Positions 41,172 through 50,320 of a stretch of DNA of 64,000 nt are shown here, one piece after another; position 1 is the first letter of the stretch; every line of letters starts with the position of its first letter. The stretch is from Comamonadaceae bacterium (lineage in GTDB: Bacteria; Pseudomonadota; Gammaproteobacteria; Burkholderiales; Burkholderiaceae_C): positions 55,667 to 119,666 of the forward strand of contig CANFWH010000004.1 in NCBI GenBank assembly GCA_947450645.1, in the 5' to 3' direction. A program made the position numbers and the translations under genes. The notes beneath the pieces are model-generated. The model had not been told where the DNA came from. It worked only from the letters and a program-made list of their open reading frames with translations, and searched no databases.

Positions 41172-42242
41172 ATGCTGAATATCTTCTTCAAAGCCATATC
41201 CAGTATGGCTTGCAGCCTACTTCTCTTCACTACATTTGCTATGGCGCAGCCCGCTACTTATCCCACACCACAAGAAGGCGATGCGGTTTTGCGCGACTTC
41301 AAATTCCATACAGGCGAAGTCTTCCCCGAACTCAAAATTCACTACACCACGGTCGGTGATGCTAAAAACCCTGCGGTGCTGGTGCTCCACGGCACAACAG
41401 GTTCAGGCATGGGAATGGTCAACCCTGGCTTTGCAGGCGAGCTGTTTGGCGCAGGCCAGGCGCTTGATGCGACCAAGTATTTCATCATCTTGCCCGATGC
41501 GATTGGCACAGGTAAAAGTACCAAACCGTCGGATGGACTGCATGCTAAATTTCCAAAATACAACTACGACGACATGGTGGATGCGCAGTACCGCTTGGTT
41601 AAGGAACACTTCAAAATCGACCGCTTGCGCCTAGTGATTGGTAACTCGATGGGCGGCATGCAAACTTGGATATGGGCGAGTAAATATCCCATCATGGATA
41701 TTGCGGTGCCAATGGCCTCGCTGCCAACTGAGATGTCCAGTCGTAACTGGATGCTGCGCCGCCTCATCGTGGACTCAATCCGCAAAGACCCAGAGTGGAT
41801 GAATGGCAACTACACCGCGCAACCCAAGAGCGTACTCTTTGCCAGCGTGTTCTTCAACATTGCCACCAACGGCGGCACGCAGGCCACGTACAAAGCCGCG
41901 CCGACTCGCGCCAAAGCCGATGCGATTCTTGACTCGCGCCTCAATGCCAAGTTCACTGGCGATGCGAACGACTATCTTTACCAATGGGAATCGTCGGGTG
42001 ATTACAACCCCAGTAGCGGTTTAGAGAAAATTACCGCAACGCTACTCGCCATCAACTCAGCAGACGATGAGCGCAACCCACCAGAAAACGGCGTGATGGA
42101 GCGCGAAATTAAGCGCGTCAAAAACGGTAGCTACTACCTCGTCCCCGCTAGTCCAGATACCGCAGGCCATGGAACGACAGGTCAAGCTAAATGGTGGAAG
42201 ACTGAGTTGGCAAAAGTTTTAACAACCGCACCTAAAAAGTAA
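41172..42242 (+). CDS. Secreted alpha/beta hydrolase of the homoserine acetyltransferase-like group
   Basis: A 356-residue alpha/beta-hydrolase with a signal peptide ending FAMAQP. It has the ILPDAIGTGKSTKPSDG oxyanion-side loop, nucleophile GNSMGGMQTW (Ser), acidic residue in INSADDERNPPE and His in TAGHGTTG, in the order of MetX-like proteins. The export signal argues against methionine synthesis; an esterase is more likely. It lies between ctaB and the SCO gene, three bases before the latter, so is co-transcribed. Confidence 0.82.
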   Translation: MLNIFFKAISSMACSLLLFTTFAMAQPATYPTPQEGDAVLRDFKFHTGEVFPELKIHYTTVGDAKNPAVLVLHGTTGSGMGMVNPGFAGELFGAGQALDATKYFIILPDAIGTGKSTKPSDGLHAKFPKYNYDDMVDAQYRLVKEHFKIDRLRLVIGNSMGGMQTWIWASKYPIMDIAVPMASLPTEMSSRNWMLRRLIVDSIRKDPEWMNGNYTAQPKSVLFASVFFNIATNGGTQATYKAAPTRAKADAILDSRLNAKFTGDANDYLYQWESSGDYNPSSGLEKITATLLAINSADDERNPPENGVMEREIKRVKNGSYYLVPASPDTAGHGTTGQAKWWKTELAKVLTTAPKK

Positions 42243-42245
42243 AGC

Positions 42246-42860
42246 ATGACATTTATCACTCGTATCATCCGCATCACTGCGCTATTCACCACGATACTTG
42301 CACTCGCTGCTTGTTCCGAAAAGAAGATTGCCTTCAACTCAGTTGACATTACTGGCGCGACGTATGCGCAAGACTTCTCGCTGCCCGATGTGGATGGCAA
42401 AACCCGCACGATGAAAGACTTTGCTGGCAAGGTCGTGGTGGTGTTTTTTGGCTTTACGCAGTGCCCCGACGTGTGCCCGACCACGATGACAGAGGTCGCT
42501 GCTGTGAAGAAGGCGTTGGAGACCGCGCACAAGGGCGATGGCGACAAGTTGCAAGCGGTCTTCATCACGATTGACCCTGAGCGCGATACGGCAGCCGTGC
42601 TCAAGGCCTACGTGGCTAATTTCGATGCGTCGTTTGTGGGGCTGCGCCCTGCGTCGCCTGAGGCTTTGGCGGATGCGGCGAAGGCGTTCAAAATCTATTA
42701 CAAAAAAGTCGATGGCAAGACTGCGGGAAGTTACACCATGGATCACACCGCTGCCAGTTATGTGTTTGATCCGCAAGGCCACATCAGATTGTTTACTCGG
42801 TATGGGTCTGGCGTGGATAAGCTGACGGACGACGTGCGGCAGTTGTTGGCGGGAAATTAA
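42246..42860 (+). CDS. SCO1/SenC-type copper chaperone lipoprotein
   Basis: A 204-residue SCO protein that loads copper on the CuA site. The N-terminus has a lipobox (LALAAC) at residue 23, so it is membrane-anchored. The thioredoxin fold carries FFGFTQCPDVCPTTM (CxxxC) and the third ligand His in MDHTAASYVFDP. It ends the oxidase assembly run. The SCO/SenC name here is unrelated to the selenoneine SenC. Confidence 0.93.
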   Translation: MTFITRIIRITALFTTILALAACSEKKIAFNSVDITGATYAQDFSLPDVDGKTRTMKDFAGKVVVVFFGFTQCPDVCPTTMTEVAAVKKALETAHKGDGDKLQAVFITIDPERDTAAVLKAYVANFDASFVGLRPASPEALADAAKAFKIYYKKVDGKTAGSYTMDHTAASYVFDPQGHIRLFTRYGSGVDKLTDDVRQLLAGN

Positions 42861-43549
42861 GTTCGCTTAATCCCTACGTCAATTTTGGCGATGGAGTCCC
42901 AGCCGTCGCCCGCATTAAACCACGCGCCGCCTTCTAAATACTCGCGCAGCATGGGCAAGCTGTCTAAGCCCCAAAACACCTTTTGTGATTCATCATTGCC
43001 CACCACAAAGCTCGGTACGCCAAACACACCTGCCCGCAAAGCCTCGTCGGTATTGGCTTTGAGCTGTGCCTTCACTGCATCGCTAGTTGGCTCGCAGCCA
43101 AGTTTGAACTTATACGCCAGCGCTTGTGTGAGCATGGCAAGGCGATCGGGATCGACTGCATCCAACGCCGCATCATTTTCGGTTGCACCCCACACATAGT
43201 TAAAAATTTGCTGCGTGACAAAGCGATTGGTTGCGCCATCCGCATCGCCACAGGCGACGGCTAGGCGGAGCAATCCAAGCGGATTAAACGGATGACTGCT
43301 CGGCATTTGAAATGGGATGCCCAGCGTTTTAGCTTGCCACAGCACTTGTCGATAAGTCCAATCCCGCTTGGGCGCAATCTCGGCGGGGCCAAGCTGGCCG
43401 TGGGTTTTGAGCATAGCAGCAAACAAAATTGGTTTGTAGCTGACGCTGTAACTGAGTCCTTCTAGCGCTTTGGGTAGCTGCGCAAACGCGAGATAGGCAT
43501 AGGGCGAAATCGGATCGTAATAAAACGTGAACGGAGTGATGTGGTTCAT
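42857..43549 (-). CDS. 2-hydroxychromene-2-carboxylate isomerase/DsbA-like oxidoreductase family
   Basis: A 230-residue glutathione S-transferase kappa/HCCA isomerase-like protein: FYYDPISPYAYLAFAQLP at the N-terminus with the catalytic Ser in place of the DsbA cysteine pair, a helical insert, and VFGVPSFVVGNDESQKVFWGLD at the C-terminus. The family isomerises hydroxychromene carboxylates in aromatic degradation with glutathione, but many members have other roles. The start overlaps the DUF1289 stop (ATGA). Converges with the SCO gene. Confidence 0.88.
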   Translation of the reverse strand: MNHITPFTFYYDPISPYAYLAFAQLPKALEGLSYSVSYKPILFAAMLKTHGQLGPAEIAPKRDWTYRQVLWQAKTLGIPFQMPSSHPFNPLGLLRLAVACGDADGATNRFVTQQIFNYVWGATENDAALDAVDPDRLAMLTQALAYKFKLGCEPTSDAVKAQLKANTDEALRAGVFGVPSFVVGNDESQKVFWGLDSLPMLREYLEGGAWFNAGDGWDSIAKIDVGIKRT

Positions 43550-43713
43550 GGGGTGCGTTCCTCCACCAGTTTTAGAATGTGCAATTTTTCGTCATCTAGC
43601 AGTATCGACCAATTGGCAATTTCGTCGATGGTGCGCAGGCAGCCCGTGCACAGTCCCGTCTTGGGGCTCATTTGGCAAATCGAAATACAAGGCGATGGCA
43701 CAGCGGTGGTCAT
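43546..43713 (-). CDS. DUF1289 small cysteine-rich protein (55 aa)
   Basis: A short gene translating to a protein with CISICQMSPKTGLCTGCLRTIDEIANW, the DUF1289 cysteine signature (C-x3-C-x8-C-x2-C), which probably binds a metal. It is flanked by ATGA overlaps on both sides (lnt stop-start upstream at 43710, isomerase downstream), so all three are read together. Function unknown in the family. Confidence 0.88.
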   Translation of the reverse strand: MTTAVPSPCISICQMSPKTGLCTGCLRTIDEIANWSILLDDEKLHILKLVEERTP

Positions 43714-45254
43714 AGTTTAGAAAATGATTGTGGCACGTATTTTTTTCGAATGATGGCAAAAATGACCCAGGCGCAAGCCACAGCCCATAAGGGCTGCAGG
43801 CCATATTGGGATGCCCATTTAGCATATGATGTCAAGTCGGTTTGACCGATGATTTTTCCATTTAACATCCCGCGTGTGCTGCGGGGAAGGCTTTGTGTAA
43901 CGACGCCTCCAGCATCAATGATGGCCGTCGCGCCCGTGTTGGTGGCACGAAGAACGGGACGGTGAAATTCGATGGCTCGCATCCGAGAAATATTGAGGTG
44001 TTCATCAATCGCCAGGCCATCGCCAAACCAGCCCATGTTGCTCATGTTGACAAAAATGGTGGGCGCAGTGGCCGTGTCCGCAAAGCGTTTGGCCAGCTCC
44101 TCGCCAAATAAATCTTCAAAACAAATGTTGATGGCGAAGCGCTCGCCCGCGTAGGCGAAGGAGGGTTGATTGATATCGCCGCGCTTAAAGTCGCCCAGTG
44201 GGATGTTCATCAAATCGATAAACCAACGAAACATAGGCGGGATAAATTCACCAAATGGCACAAGGTGATGTTTGTCGTAGCGGTAGGAGCGGCTAAGGTT
44301 GGACTCCAAACTCACCACTGAGTTGGTATAGCCTCGCTCTATATCGCCAAGCGGAATGCCCGTGAGCGCAGCCGTTTTGCGCGTCCGTGCTGCTTGATCG
44401 CCAAACTTATCTTGCAGGATGGGCCAGTAGTGGGGCGGCAGTTGCTGCGGCAGTAGCGGAATCGCCGTTTCAGGTGCAACGACTAAATCGACGCCATCGC
44501 GCACGGCGCCCAGTAAACGCTCGCTGTACCAACCGAGTGCAACGCGAACACCTGTCGTAGCATCAAATTTTTCGTTTTGCGGGATGTTGCCCTGCAAGAG
44601 GCGCACCGTAAGCCCTGCCGAAGCGAGGGGCTGAGAAGCCTTATCTGGCATGGCCTGCGGGCCAGTCATGAGAAACGCCTTGACGCACAGTACTAGCACG
44701 ATACCGATTTTGAGCGCACATGAGCGTGTGAATACAAACAGCGCCGCAATGAACGCGGCAAGCGCTGAGATGCCGTATACGCCGACATAGGGCGCGGCCT
44801 TTACCAGCGGGCCGTCGATGTGCGCATAGCCGATGGCGCTCCACGGAAAGCCTGTAAACAAAGTCGCACGCGCCAACTCAGCCAGCAGCCACAGCGCGGC
44901 AAACAACACCGAATCAAACCAAGGGTGGTGGCGCTTGAGCCATACAAACGCAGCGCAAGCGGCGGTATAAAAACAGGCCAAATAAGCGGATAACGCCACC
45001 ACGCCCAGCGCTGCTAGCGGGGCTGCTAAACCGCCATAGACGTGCATGGAGGTGTAGAGCCACCACATGCTGGAGGTGAACCAAGCGGAGGCAAATAAAA
45101 AACCGAAAATAGCCGCTGCTTTTGGTGATTCGATTTTGCTGATCCGACGCACCAACCACATCATGGCGATGAGTTGCAACCACCAGACGGCGTGTCCATT
45201 CCAAGGATTGGCAATCGACCAGCCGTGCAGAGTACCAAACAAAATGGCTGTCAT
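43710..45254 (-). CDS. lnt: Apolipoprotein N-acyltransferase Lnt
   Basis: Lnt adds the third acyl chain to lipoproteins at the inner membrane. The 514-residue protein has about six N-terminal helices and a nitrilase domain with the Glu-Lys-Cys triad: Glu in VVAPETAIPLLP, Lys in the loop near residue 310, Cys in INICFEDLFGEELAKR; FVNMSNMGWFGDG is the substrate loop. Length is as expected. It starts 12 bases after the corC-like gene. Confidence 0.95.
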   Translation of the reverse strand: MTAILFGTLHGWSIANPWNGHAVWWLQLIAMMWLVRRISKIESPKAAAIFGFLFASAWFTSSMWWLYTSMHVYGGLAAPLAALGVVALSAYLACFYTAACAAFVWLKRHHPWFDSVLFAALWLLAELARATLFTGFPWSAIGYAHIDGPLVKAAPYVGVYGISALAAFIAALFVFTRSCALKIGIVLVLCVKAFLMTGPQAMPDKASQPLASAGLTVRLLQGNIPQNEKFDATTGVRVALGWYSERLLGAVRDGVDLVVAPETAIPLLPQQLPPHYWPILQDKFGDQAARTRKTAALTGIPLGDIERGYTNSVVSLESNLSRSYRYDKHHLVPFGEFIPPMFRWFIDLMNIPLGDFKRGDINQPSFAYAGERFAINICFEDLFGEELAKRFADTATAPTIFVNMSNMGWFGDGLAIDEHLNISRMRAIEFHRPVLRATNTGATAIIDAGGVVTQSLPRSTRGMLNGKIIGQTDLTSYAKWASQYGLQPLWAVACAWVIFAIIRKKYVPQSFSKL

Positions 45255-45266
45255 GCTGATTTGGAT

Positions 45267-46136
45267 TTACACAATGCGTGTGGCGCGGAACCACTTGATG
45301 GAGCCGCTGGTGGAGAGCAGCACAACAAGCTTGAGTCCCGCCACGATGTGATCTTCACCCTTGCGCGGCACGTGTCCCATGCGATGTGCCACCAAGCCAC
45401 CAATGGTTTCAAATTGATCAAGCTCGTTATCCGTAAATTCGCAGTCAAATGCTTCGCTGAGGGCTACCAGCGTTGTTTGGCCGCTGACGCGGTATGCGCC
45501 ATCTTCAGGCAGCGAGACGATGTTCATCGATGCCGATTCACCGTCTTCGGTATCAAATTCATCTTCGATCTCGCCCACAATTTCTTCCAAAATATCTTCA
45601 ATGGTGATGAGGCCTGCCGTCTTGCCAAACTCATCGACGACGAGTGCCAAATGGTTGCGCTTACCCCTAAAGTCGGTGAGTAAGTCGTTTAGCCCCTTGC
45701 TTTCGGGCACAAACACAGCGGGGCGAAGCAGCGCCCGCAGATTGATGTCGGGTGAGCGCTGGCGTTTGAGCAAATCTTTAGCCAGCAAGATGCCAATGAT
45801 GTTGTCTCGCTCGCGCTCAAATACTGGAAAGCGTGAGTGAGCAGTATCAATCACGACATGAAGCAGCTCGTCAAAATCGGCATCAATATTGAGTAAATCC
45901 ATGCGCGGCGCGGCCACCATCACGTCGCCTGCTGTCATGTGGGAGAGTTTTAAAACACCCTCCAGCATGGCCAAACTTTGGGCGTTAATGAGGTCTTTGT
46001 CCTCGGCCTCTTCGAGTGTGGCAAATAGCTCGGCGATGGAGTCTGGACCTGGATGCAGGTATTCGGCAATTTTGCGGAGGAAGGATCGACTGTCAGAATT
46101 CATACGCACATCATAAAGCGGTTCATTTTTTAACAT
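45267..46136 (-). CDS. corC: CorC/HlyC-type CBS-domain protein
   Basis: A 289-residue cytosolic protein with paired CBS domains (DVMVAAPRMDLLNIDADFDELLHVVIDTAHSRFPV and the later LVVDEFGKTAGLITIEDILEEIVGEIEDEFD) and a C-terminal CorC/HlyC domain. CorC is tied to magnesium or cobalt efflux, and in proteobacteria it sits beside lnt, as here. The start is ATG 46136 or 46103; the shorter one omits 11 residues. Divergent from fadD with 76 bases between. Confidence 0.92.
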   Translation of the reverse strand: MLKNEPLYDVRMNSDSRSFLRKIAEYLHPGPDSIAELFATLEEAEDKDLINAQSLAMLEGVLKLSHMTAGDVMVAAPRMDLLNIDADFDELLHVVIDTAHSRFPVFERERDNIIGILLAKDLLKRQRSPDINLRALLRPAVFVPESKGLNDLLTDFRGKRNHLALVVDEFGKTAGLITIEDILEEIVGEIEDEFDTEDGESASMNIVSLPEDGAYRVSGQTTLVALSEAFDCEFTDNELDQFETIGGLVAHRMGHVPRKGEDHIVAGLKLVVLLSTSGSIKWFRATRIV

Positions 46137-46212
46137 TTTTGCCCTTGGTTTTCACCAATACCATCGGGGTTAAAAAACTCGCACAATCGTGCTTTTAATT
46201 TGGAGACTCACC

Positions 46213-47910
46213 ATGAAACAACCTTGGTTCGATAGTTACCCTGCCGGTGTGCCGCATGAGATTAACCCCGATGCCTATTCATCGGTGGCGCAGCTATTTA
46301 ACGAATCGTTTAAAAAGAACGCCTCACGGCCGTTTGCCGTTTGCATGGACGTGTGGATGAGCTATGGTCAGCTTGATGATCTCTCCGCTGCTGTGGGCGC
46401 TTGGCTGCAAGCGCAGGGCTTGCCAGTAGGCGAACGCGTCGCCTTGATGCTGCCCAACGTGCCGCAATTCCCCGTGACGATGGCGGGCATCTTGCGCGCA
46501 GGCTACACCTGCGTGAACGTCAATCCACTCTACACCGCGCGGGAGCTGAAGCATCAGCTTAAAGACTCTGGCGCTACAACGATTGTGATTTTGGAGAACT
46601 TCGCTAAGACACTTGAAGAAGTCATTCAAGATACGCCGATTGAGCGTGTGGTGGTTGCCAGTATGGGCGATTTGCTCGGATTTTTAAAAGGCAACTTCAT
46701 CACCTTTGCGGTGCGTCATTTAAAGAAGATGGTGCCTGCGTACAAGATTCCGCTGCAAACCGCAGCAGGCAAAGCAAGGCAGGTCATCACGTTCAAAGCC
46801 ATGTTGGTAGCGGCTTCTGGATTATCCATGAAACCCAGCACGGCCAACGGTAACAGCATTGCTTTTTTGCAATACACGGGCGGCACGACGGGGCTCTCCA
46901 AGGGTGCGGTGCTCACGCATCGCAACATCATTGCGGCCATCATGCAAGCCGAGGCGTGGTTTACCCCAGCTTTAAAGCGCATTGGCGACGTGAGTAAAAC
47001 CAATGCGATTGCTGCGCTGCCGCTTTATCACATTTTTGCGCTGACGCTGTGCTTGCTAGCAATCCGCTGGGGTTCGCACATGACGATGATTCCTAATCCG
47101 CGCGACATTCCTGGCTTTGTCGATGTGCTCAAAAAGCGCCCCTTCCACATGCTGCCTGCGGTGAACACCTTGTTTAACGCTTTGCTACAAAACGCACAAT
47201 TTAAGCAGCTCGACTTTAGTCTGCTGTGCAATAGCCAAGCAGGCGGTATGGCGGCAAGCGCAGGGACGGCTAAAGCGTGGCAGGCGCTGACGGGCTCAAC
47301 CATGATTGAAGGCTGGGGCATGAGCGAGACTTGCGCCATTGGCACGAATAATCCAACTGATGCCACGACGTTCTCGGGCACGATTGGCTTGCCTCTGCCC
47401 AGTATCGATATCGCGATTAAAGACGACGATGGCGTGTCGCAACCGATTGGCGCTTCGGGTGAAATTTGTATCAAAGGCCCGCAAGTGATGACGGGTTATT
47501 ACAACCAGCCAGCGGAGACGGCTGCGGCGTTTACAGCCGACGGTTTTATGCGCACGGGTGACATCGGCATCATGGATGAGCATGGCTACATCAAGATTGT
47601 GGATCGCAAAAAAGACATGATTATTGTGAGTGGTTTTAACGTCTTCCCGAACGAACTAGAGAACGTGATTTCGCTTTGCCCAGGGGTGGTCGAGTGCGCG
47701 GTGGTTGGCGTGGCAGACGATAAGACGGGCGAGGCCATTAAGGTGTTTGCGGTCAAGAACGACCCTATGCTGACCGAGGATGATGTGGCGAAATATTGCC
47801 GCCAAAATTTGACAGGCTACAAAATCCCCAAGTACATCGAGTTCCGTGACGATTTGCCAAAAACCAACGTCGGTAAAATCTTGAGACGTGAGCTTCGAGC
47901 TGGAAAATAA
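46213..47910 (+). CDS. fadD: Long-chain fatty-acid-CoA ligase FadD
   Basis: A 565-residue AMP-forming acyl-CoA synthetase: AMP-binding motif LQYTGGTTGLSKGAVLTHRNI, the linker EGWGMSETCAIGT, TGDIGIMDEHGYIKIVDRKKDMIIVSGFNVFP, and the C-terminal lysine in KTNVGKILRRELR. It activates fatty acids for beta-oxidation or lipid synthesis. The ATG at 46213 has a TGGAG site; upstream frame is not used. It overlaps the next gene by 23 bases. Confidence 0.95.
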   Translation: MKQPWFDSYPAGVPHEINPDAYSSVAQLFNESFKKNASRPFAVCMDVWMSYGQLDDLSAAVGAWLQAQGLPVGERVALMLPNVPQFPVTMAGILRAGYTCVNVNPLYTARELKHQLKDSGATTIVILENFAKTLEEVIQDTPIERVVVASMGDLLGFLKGNFITFAVRHLKKMVPAYKIPLQTAAGKARQVITFKAMLVAASGLSMKPSTANGNSIAFLQYTGGTTGLSKGAVLTHRNIIAAIMQAEAWFTPALKRIGDVSKTNAIAALPLYHIFALTLCLLAIRWGSHMTMIPNPRDIPGFVDVLKKRPFHMLPAVNTLFNALLQNAQFKQLDFSLLCNSQAGGMAASAGTAKAWQALTGSTMIEGWGMSETCAIGTNNPTDATTFSGTIGLPLPSIDIAIKDDDGVSQPIGASGEICIKGPQVMTGYYNQPAETAAAFTADGFMRTGDIGIMDEHGYIKIVDRKKDMIIVSGFNVFPNELENVISLCPGVVECAVVGVADDKTGEAIKVFAVKNDPMLTEDDVAKYCRQNLTGYKIPKYIEFRDDLPKTNVGKILRRELRAGK

Positions 47911-50320
47911 TCCTAACAACGCCTCATTGAATGCCTTATCTGATCTTGCTGAAAGCCTTATAGAGAAAGGCCTGCAGCAAGGTTTGGTTTTTTGTCAAAA
48001 CAAGCAATGGGCAGATGCAGCGCTTTGTTTCGAAGCTGTCGTCCAACAGGACCCTGCGCACAAAATTGCTTGGAATAACCTAGGCAATGTGCGCGATGAG
48101 CTGGGTGATGTGATGGGTGCGTACGCGGCTTTTCAGGCGGCCTTGGCTATTGACTTTGACTACGCCAGCCCCAAAAAAAATCTTGCCATTGTGGCTTACA
48201 AAGACGGCATTGCCAAGTACGCCGCTGGCCAATTGCAAGATGCACTTATCGCGTTTCAAACGGCTGCCACGCAGGTGCGAGGCAATGCCGATTACGACCA
48301 CAGCTATATGCAGTTGTTGCTAGAGACTTGTGAGCATACGCATGTGGGTATGCACGTGACTGCCATGCAGGCCAGCAGTGATGCGGACGAATCGTATTGG
48401 CCACATCCCTATCCGCTGCTTGCCGCTGTTGACAATCCTGCGTGGCACATGCTGGCTGCTAAGCGCCACGTGGTAAGGCTTTGCAGGGATGCAGGTGTGC
48501 GAGTGACACGCCCAGCAAGTACGTTTGCAGCGCAAAAAAGTGGGCGCATTCGCATTGCCTACCTCTCGTCCGATTGGCGTCAGCATCCCGTGCCGCAGCA
48601 ATTGATTGCAAGCATTGAGCTGCATGATCGCCAGCAGTTTGAAGTCATTGGCGTAGCGACCGATGGTGCAGGCGACACCTCCGATTGGCGCAAACGTATT
48701 GAGCGTGCGTTTGATCAATTCTTAACACTTGGCTCTTTAAGCGATGCAGATATTGCGGCGCAACTGCGCAGCATGGAGATTGACATCGCGATTGATTTGT
48801 CGCTCTACATGGAGGGCGGGAGACCTATGATTTTGGCGAGTCGCCCCTGCCCCGTGCAGGTGGCGTTCTTAGGCTATGCAGGAACGTCGGGTGCGCCGTG
48901 GATCGATTACGTGATGGCAGACGACGTGGTTGTGCCGCCAAGTTGCGAGCAGTTTTATTCAGAAAAAATCGTCCGCTTACCCCATAGCTTCATGCCCGAT
49001 AACGACCAACGTCCGCCTGTGAAAAAAGTAAGAAACTTCGCTGCAGGCCGCATCCAGCAAGGCTTGCCCGAGAGCGGATTTGTCTTCTGCGCGTTTAGCA
49101 ACCCCTACAAAATCACGCCTGCAATGCTGGCGTGTTGGTTTAAACTTTTGCACGCCAAGCCAGATAGTGTGCTGTGGTTACAAGCCAATAACGACGCGGC
49201 GCGGCTGCACATTGAAGCGGCAGCAGCGACAGCAGGGCTCTCGGCTGCACGGATTATTTTTGCCAGCCGGGTCGATAGTTTTGCTGAGCATTTGCAGCGC
49301 TATCAACTGGCTGATTTGTTTTTAGACAGCTTTCCCTACAACGCCCACGTGACGGCGGCGGACGCGCTGTGGGCGGGCTTGCCCGTGCTGACGTTGCAAG
49401 GCCAATCGTTTGCCTCGCGAGTGGCCAGCAGCATCCTCACGGCGCTGGATTTACACGAACTGATCACGACCGATTTGCAAAGTTATGAAGCACGGGCATT
49501 AGAGCTAGCAAGCAATGCCGCGCAGTTGCAAGCGCTTCGTAGCAAACTTGAAGGGGCTAAAGCGGCAGGCAACTATTTCAATCAAACGCAGTATGTGCGC
49601 GGGCTAGAGCAGGCGCTGGCGCGGGTGGCACATCCAAAGCCGATTCGGCTCATTGCATTTTCACTGTGGGGCGATAACCCTGTCTATTTGAATGGTGCGC
49701 TTCGCAACGTAGAACTGGCCGCCAAGCTATATCCAGATTGGGTTTGCCGATTTTATTGTGCGAGTGATTTGCCGCAAACCTTTTTAAATCAATTGCAAGA
49801 ACATTCCAATGTACAGCTGGTGCTGATGCCGCCAGAGCCAGATCGAGGGGGTGCGTTTTGGCGCTTTTTAGCAGCCGAAGATGCTGGGGTCTCGCACGTT
49901 CTTTTTCGTGACACTGATTCACGCTTGTCGTTACGTGAAGTGGCCGCTGTTGATGAGTGGCTGGTATCTGATAAGGCGGCGCACATCATGCGCGATCACC
50001 CCTTCCACTGGACGCCCATCATGGCAGGCATGTGGGCTTGCAAGGGCGGCACGCTCGAGAACTTAAGGTCGCAATTGACAGCGCATCAACCCTCAACAGA
50101 ATATGGCGCAGACCAAGATTTTTTGGCCCATGTCGTTTATCCACAAATCAAAAATGACTGTGTGATTCACGATGCGTTTGGCATCAGCGAAGCGGGCTTG
50201 GATGTGCGTCCTTTCCCAGCCCCGCGCGAAGGCTTGGCATTTGTAGGGCAGTGCTACGATGAACACGATCAACCGAACGCCTACTATGAACAAGTACTTG
50301 CCCCCGTGGAGCATCTTTGA
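47888..50320 (+). CDS. Two-domain glycosyltransferase: TPR plus GT41 (SPINDLY/OGT-like) fused to a GT-A-like domain
   Basis: An 810-residue protein. Residues about 30-140 are TPR-like (AWNNLGNVRDELGDVMGAYAAFQAAL). Residues about 210-560 are a GT41 catalytic region (RIAYLSSDWRQHPV; VQVAFLGYAGTSGAPWIDYVMAD; DLFLDSFPYNAHVTAADALWAGLPVLT). Residues about 590-800 form a third domain with a DxD motif (D675-T-D677 in FRDTDSR) and HIMRDHPFHWTPIMAGMWACKGG, like a GT-A transferase. GT41 uses UDP-GlcNAc or related donors on Ser/Thr or Asn of proteins; here two sugars could be added in series. The GTG start overlaps fadD. Acceptor unknown. Confidence 0.78.
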   Translation: MSFELENNPNNASLNALSDLAESLIEKGLQQGLVFCQNKQWADAALCFEAVVQQDPAHKIAWNNLGNVRDELGDVMGAYAAFQAALAIDFDYASPKKNLAIVAYKDGIAKYAAGQLQDALIAFQTAATQVRGNADYDHSYMQLLLETCEHTHVGMHVTAMQASSDADESYWPHPYPLLAAVDNPAWHMLAAKRHVVRLCRDAGVRVTRPASTFAAQKSGRIRIAYLSSDWRQHPVPQQLIASIELHDRQQFEVIGVATDGAGDTSDWRKRIERAFDQFLTLGSLSDADIAAQLRSMEIDIAIDLSLYMEGGRPMILASRPCPVQVAFLGYAGTSGAPWIDYVMADDVVVPPSCEQFYSEKIVRLPHSFMPDNDQRPPVKKVRNFAAGRIQQGLPESGFVFCAFSNPYKITPAMLACWFKLLHAKPDSVLWLQANNDAARLHIEAAAATAGLSAARIIFASRVDSFAEHLQRYQLADLFLDSFPYNAHVTAADALWAGLPVLTLQGQSFASRVASSILTALDLHELITTDLQSYEARALELASNAAQLQALRSKLEGAKAAGNYFNQTQYVRGLEQALARVAHPKPIRLIAFSLWGDNPVYLNGALRNVELAAKLYPDWVCRFYCASDLPQTFLNQLQEHSNVQLVLMPPEPDRGGAFWRFLAAEDAGVSHVLFRDTDSRLSLREVAAVDEWLVSDKAAHIMRDHPFHWTPIMAGMWACKGGTLENLRSQLTAHQPSTEYGADQDFLAHVVYPQIKNDCVIHDAFGISEAGLDVRPFPAPREGLAFVGQCYDEHDQPNAYYEQVLAPVEHL
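49057..49067. repeat. GCAAGSCTTGC motif copy 8
   Basis: In the double glycosyltransferase gene, read as Gln-Gln-Gly-Leu-Pro. Confidence 0.6.
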
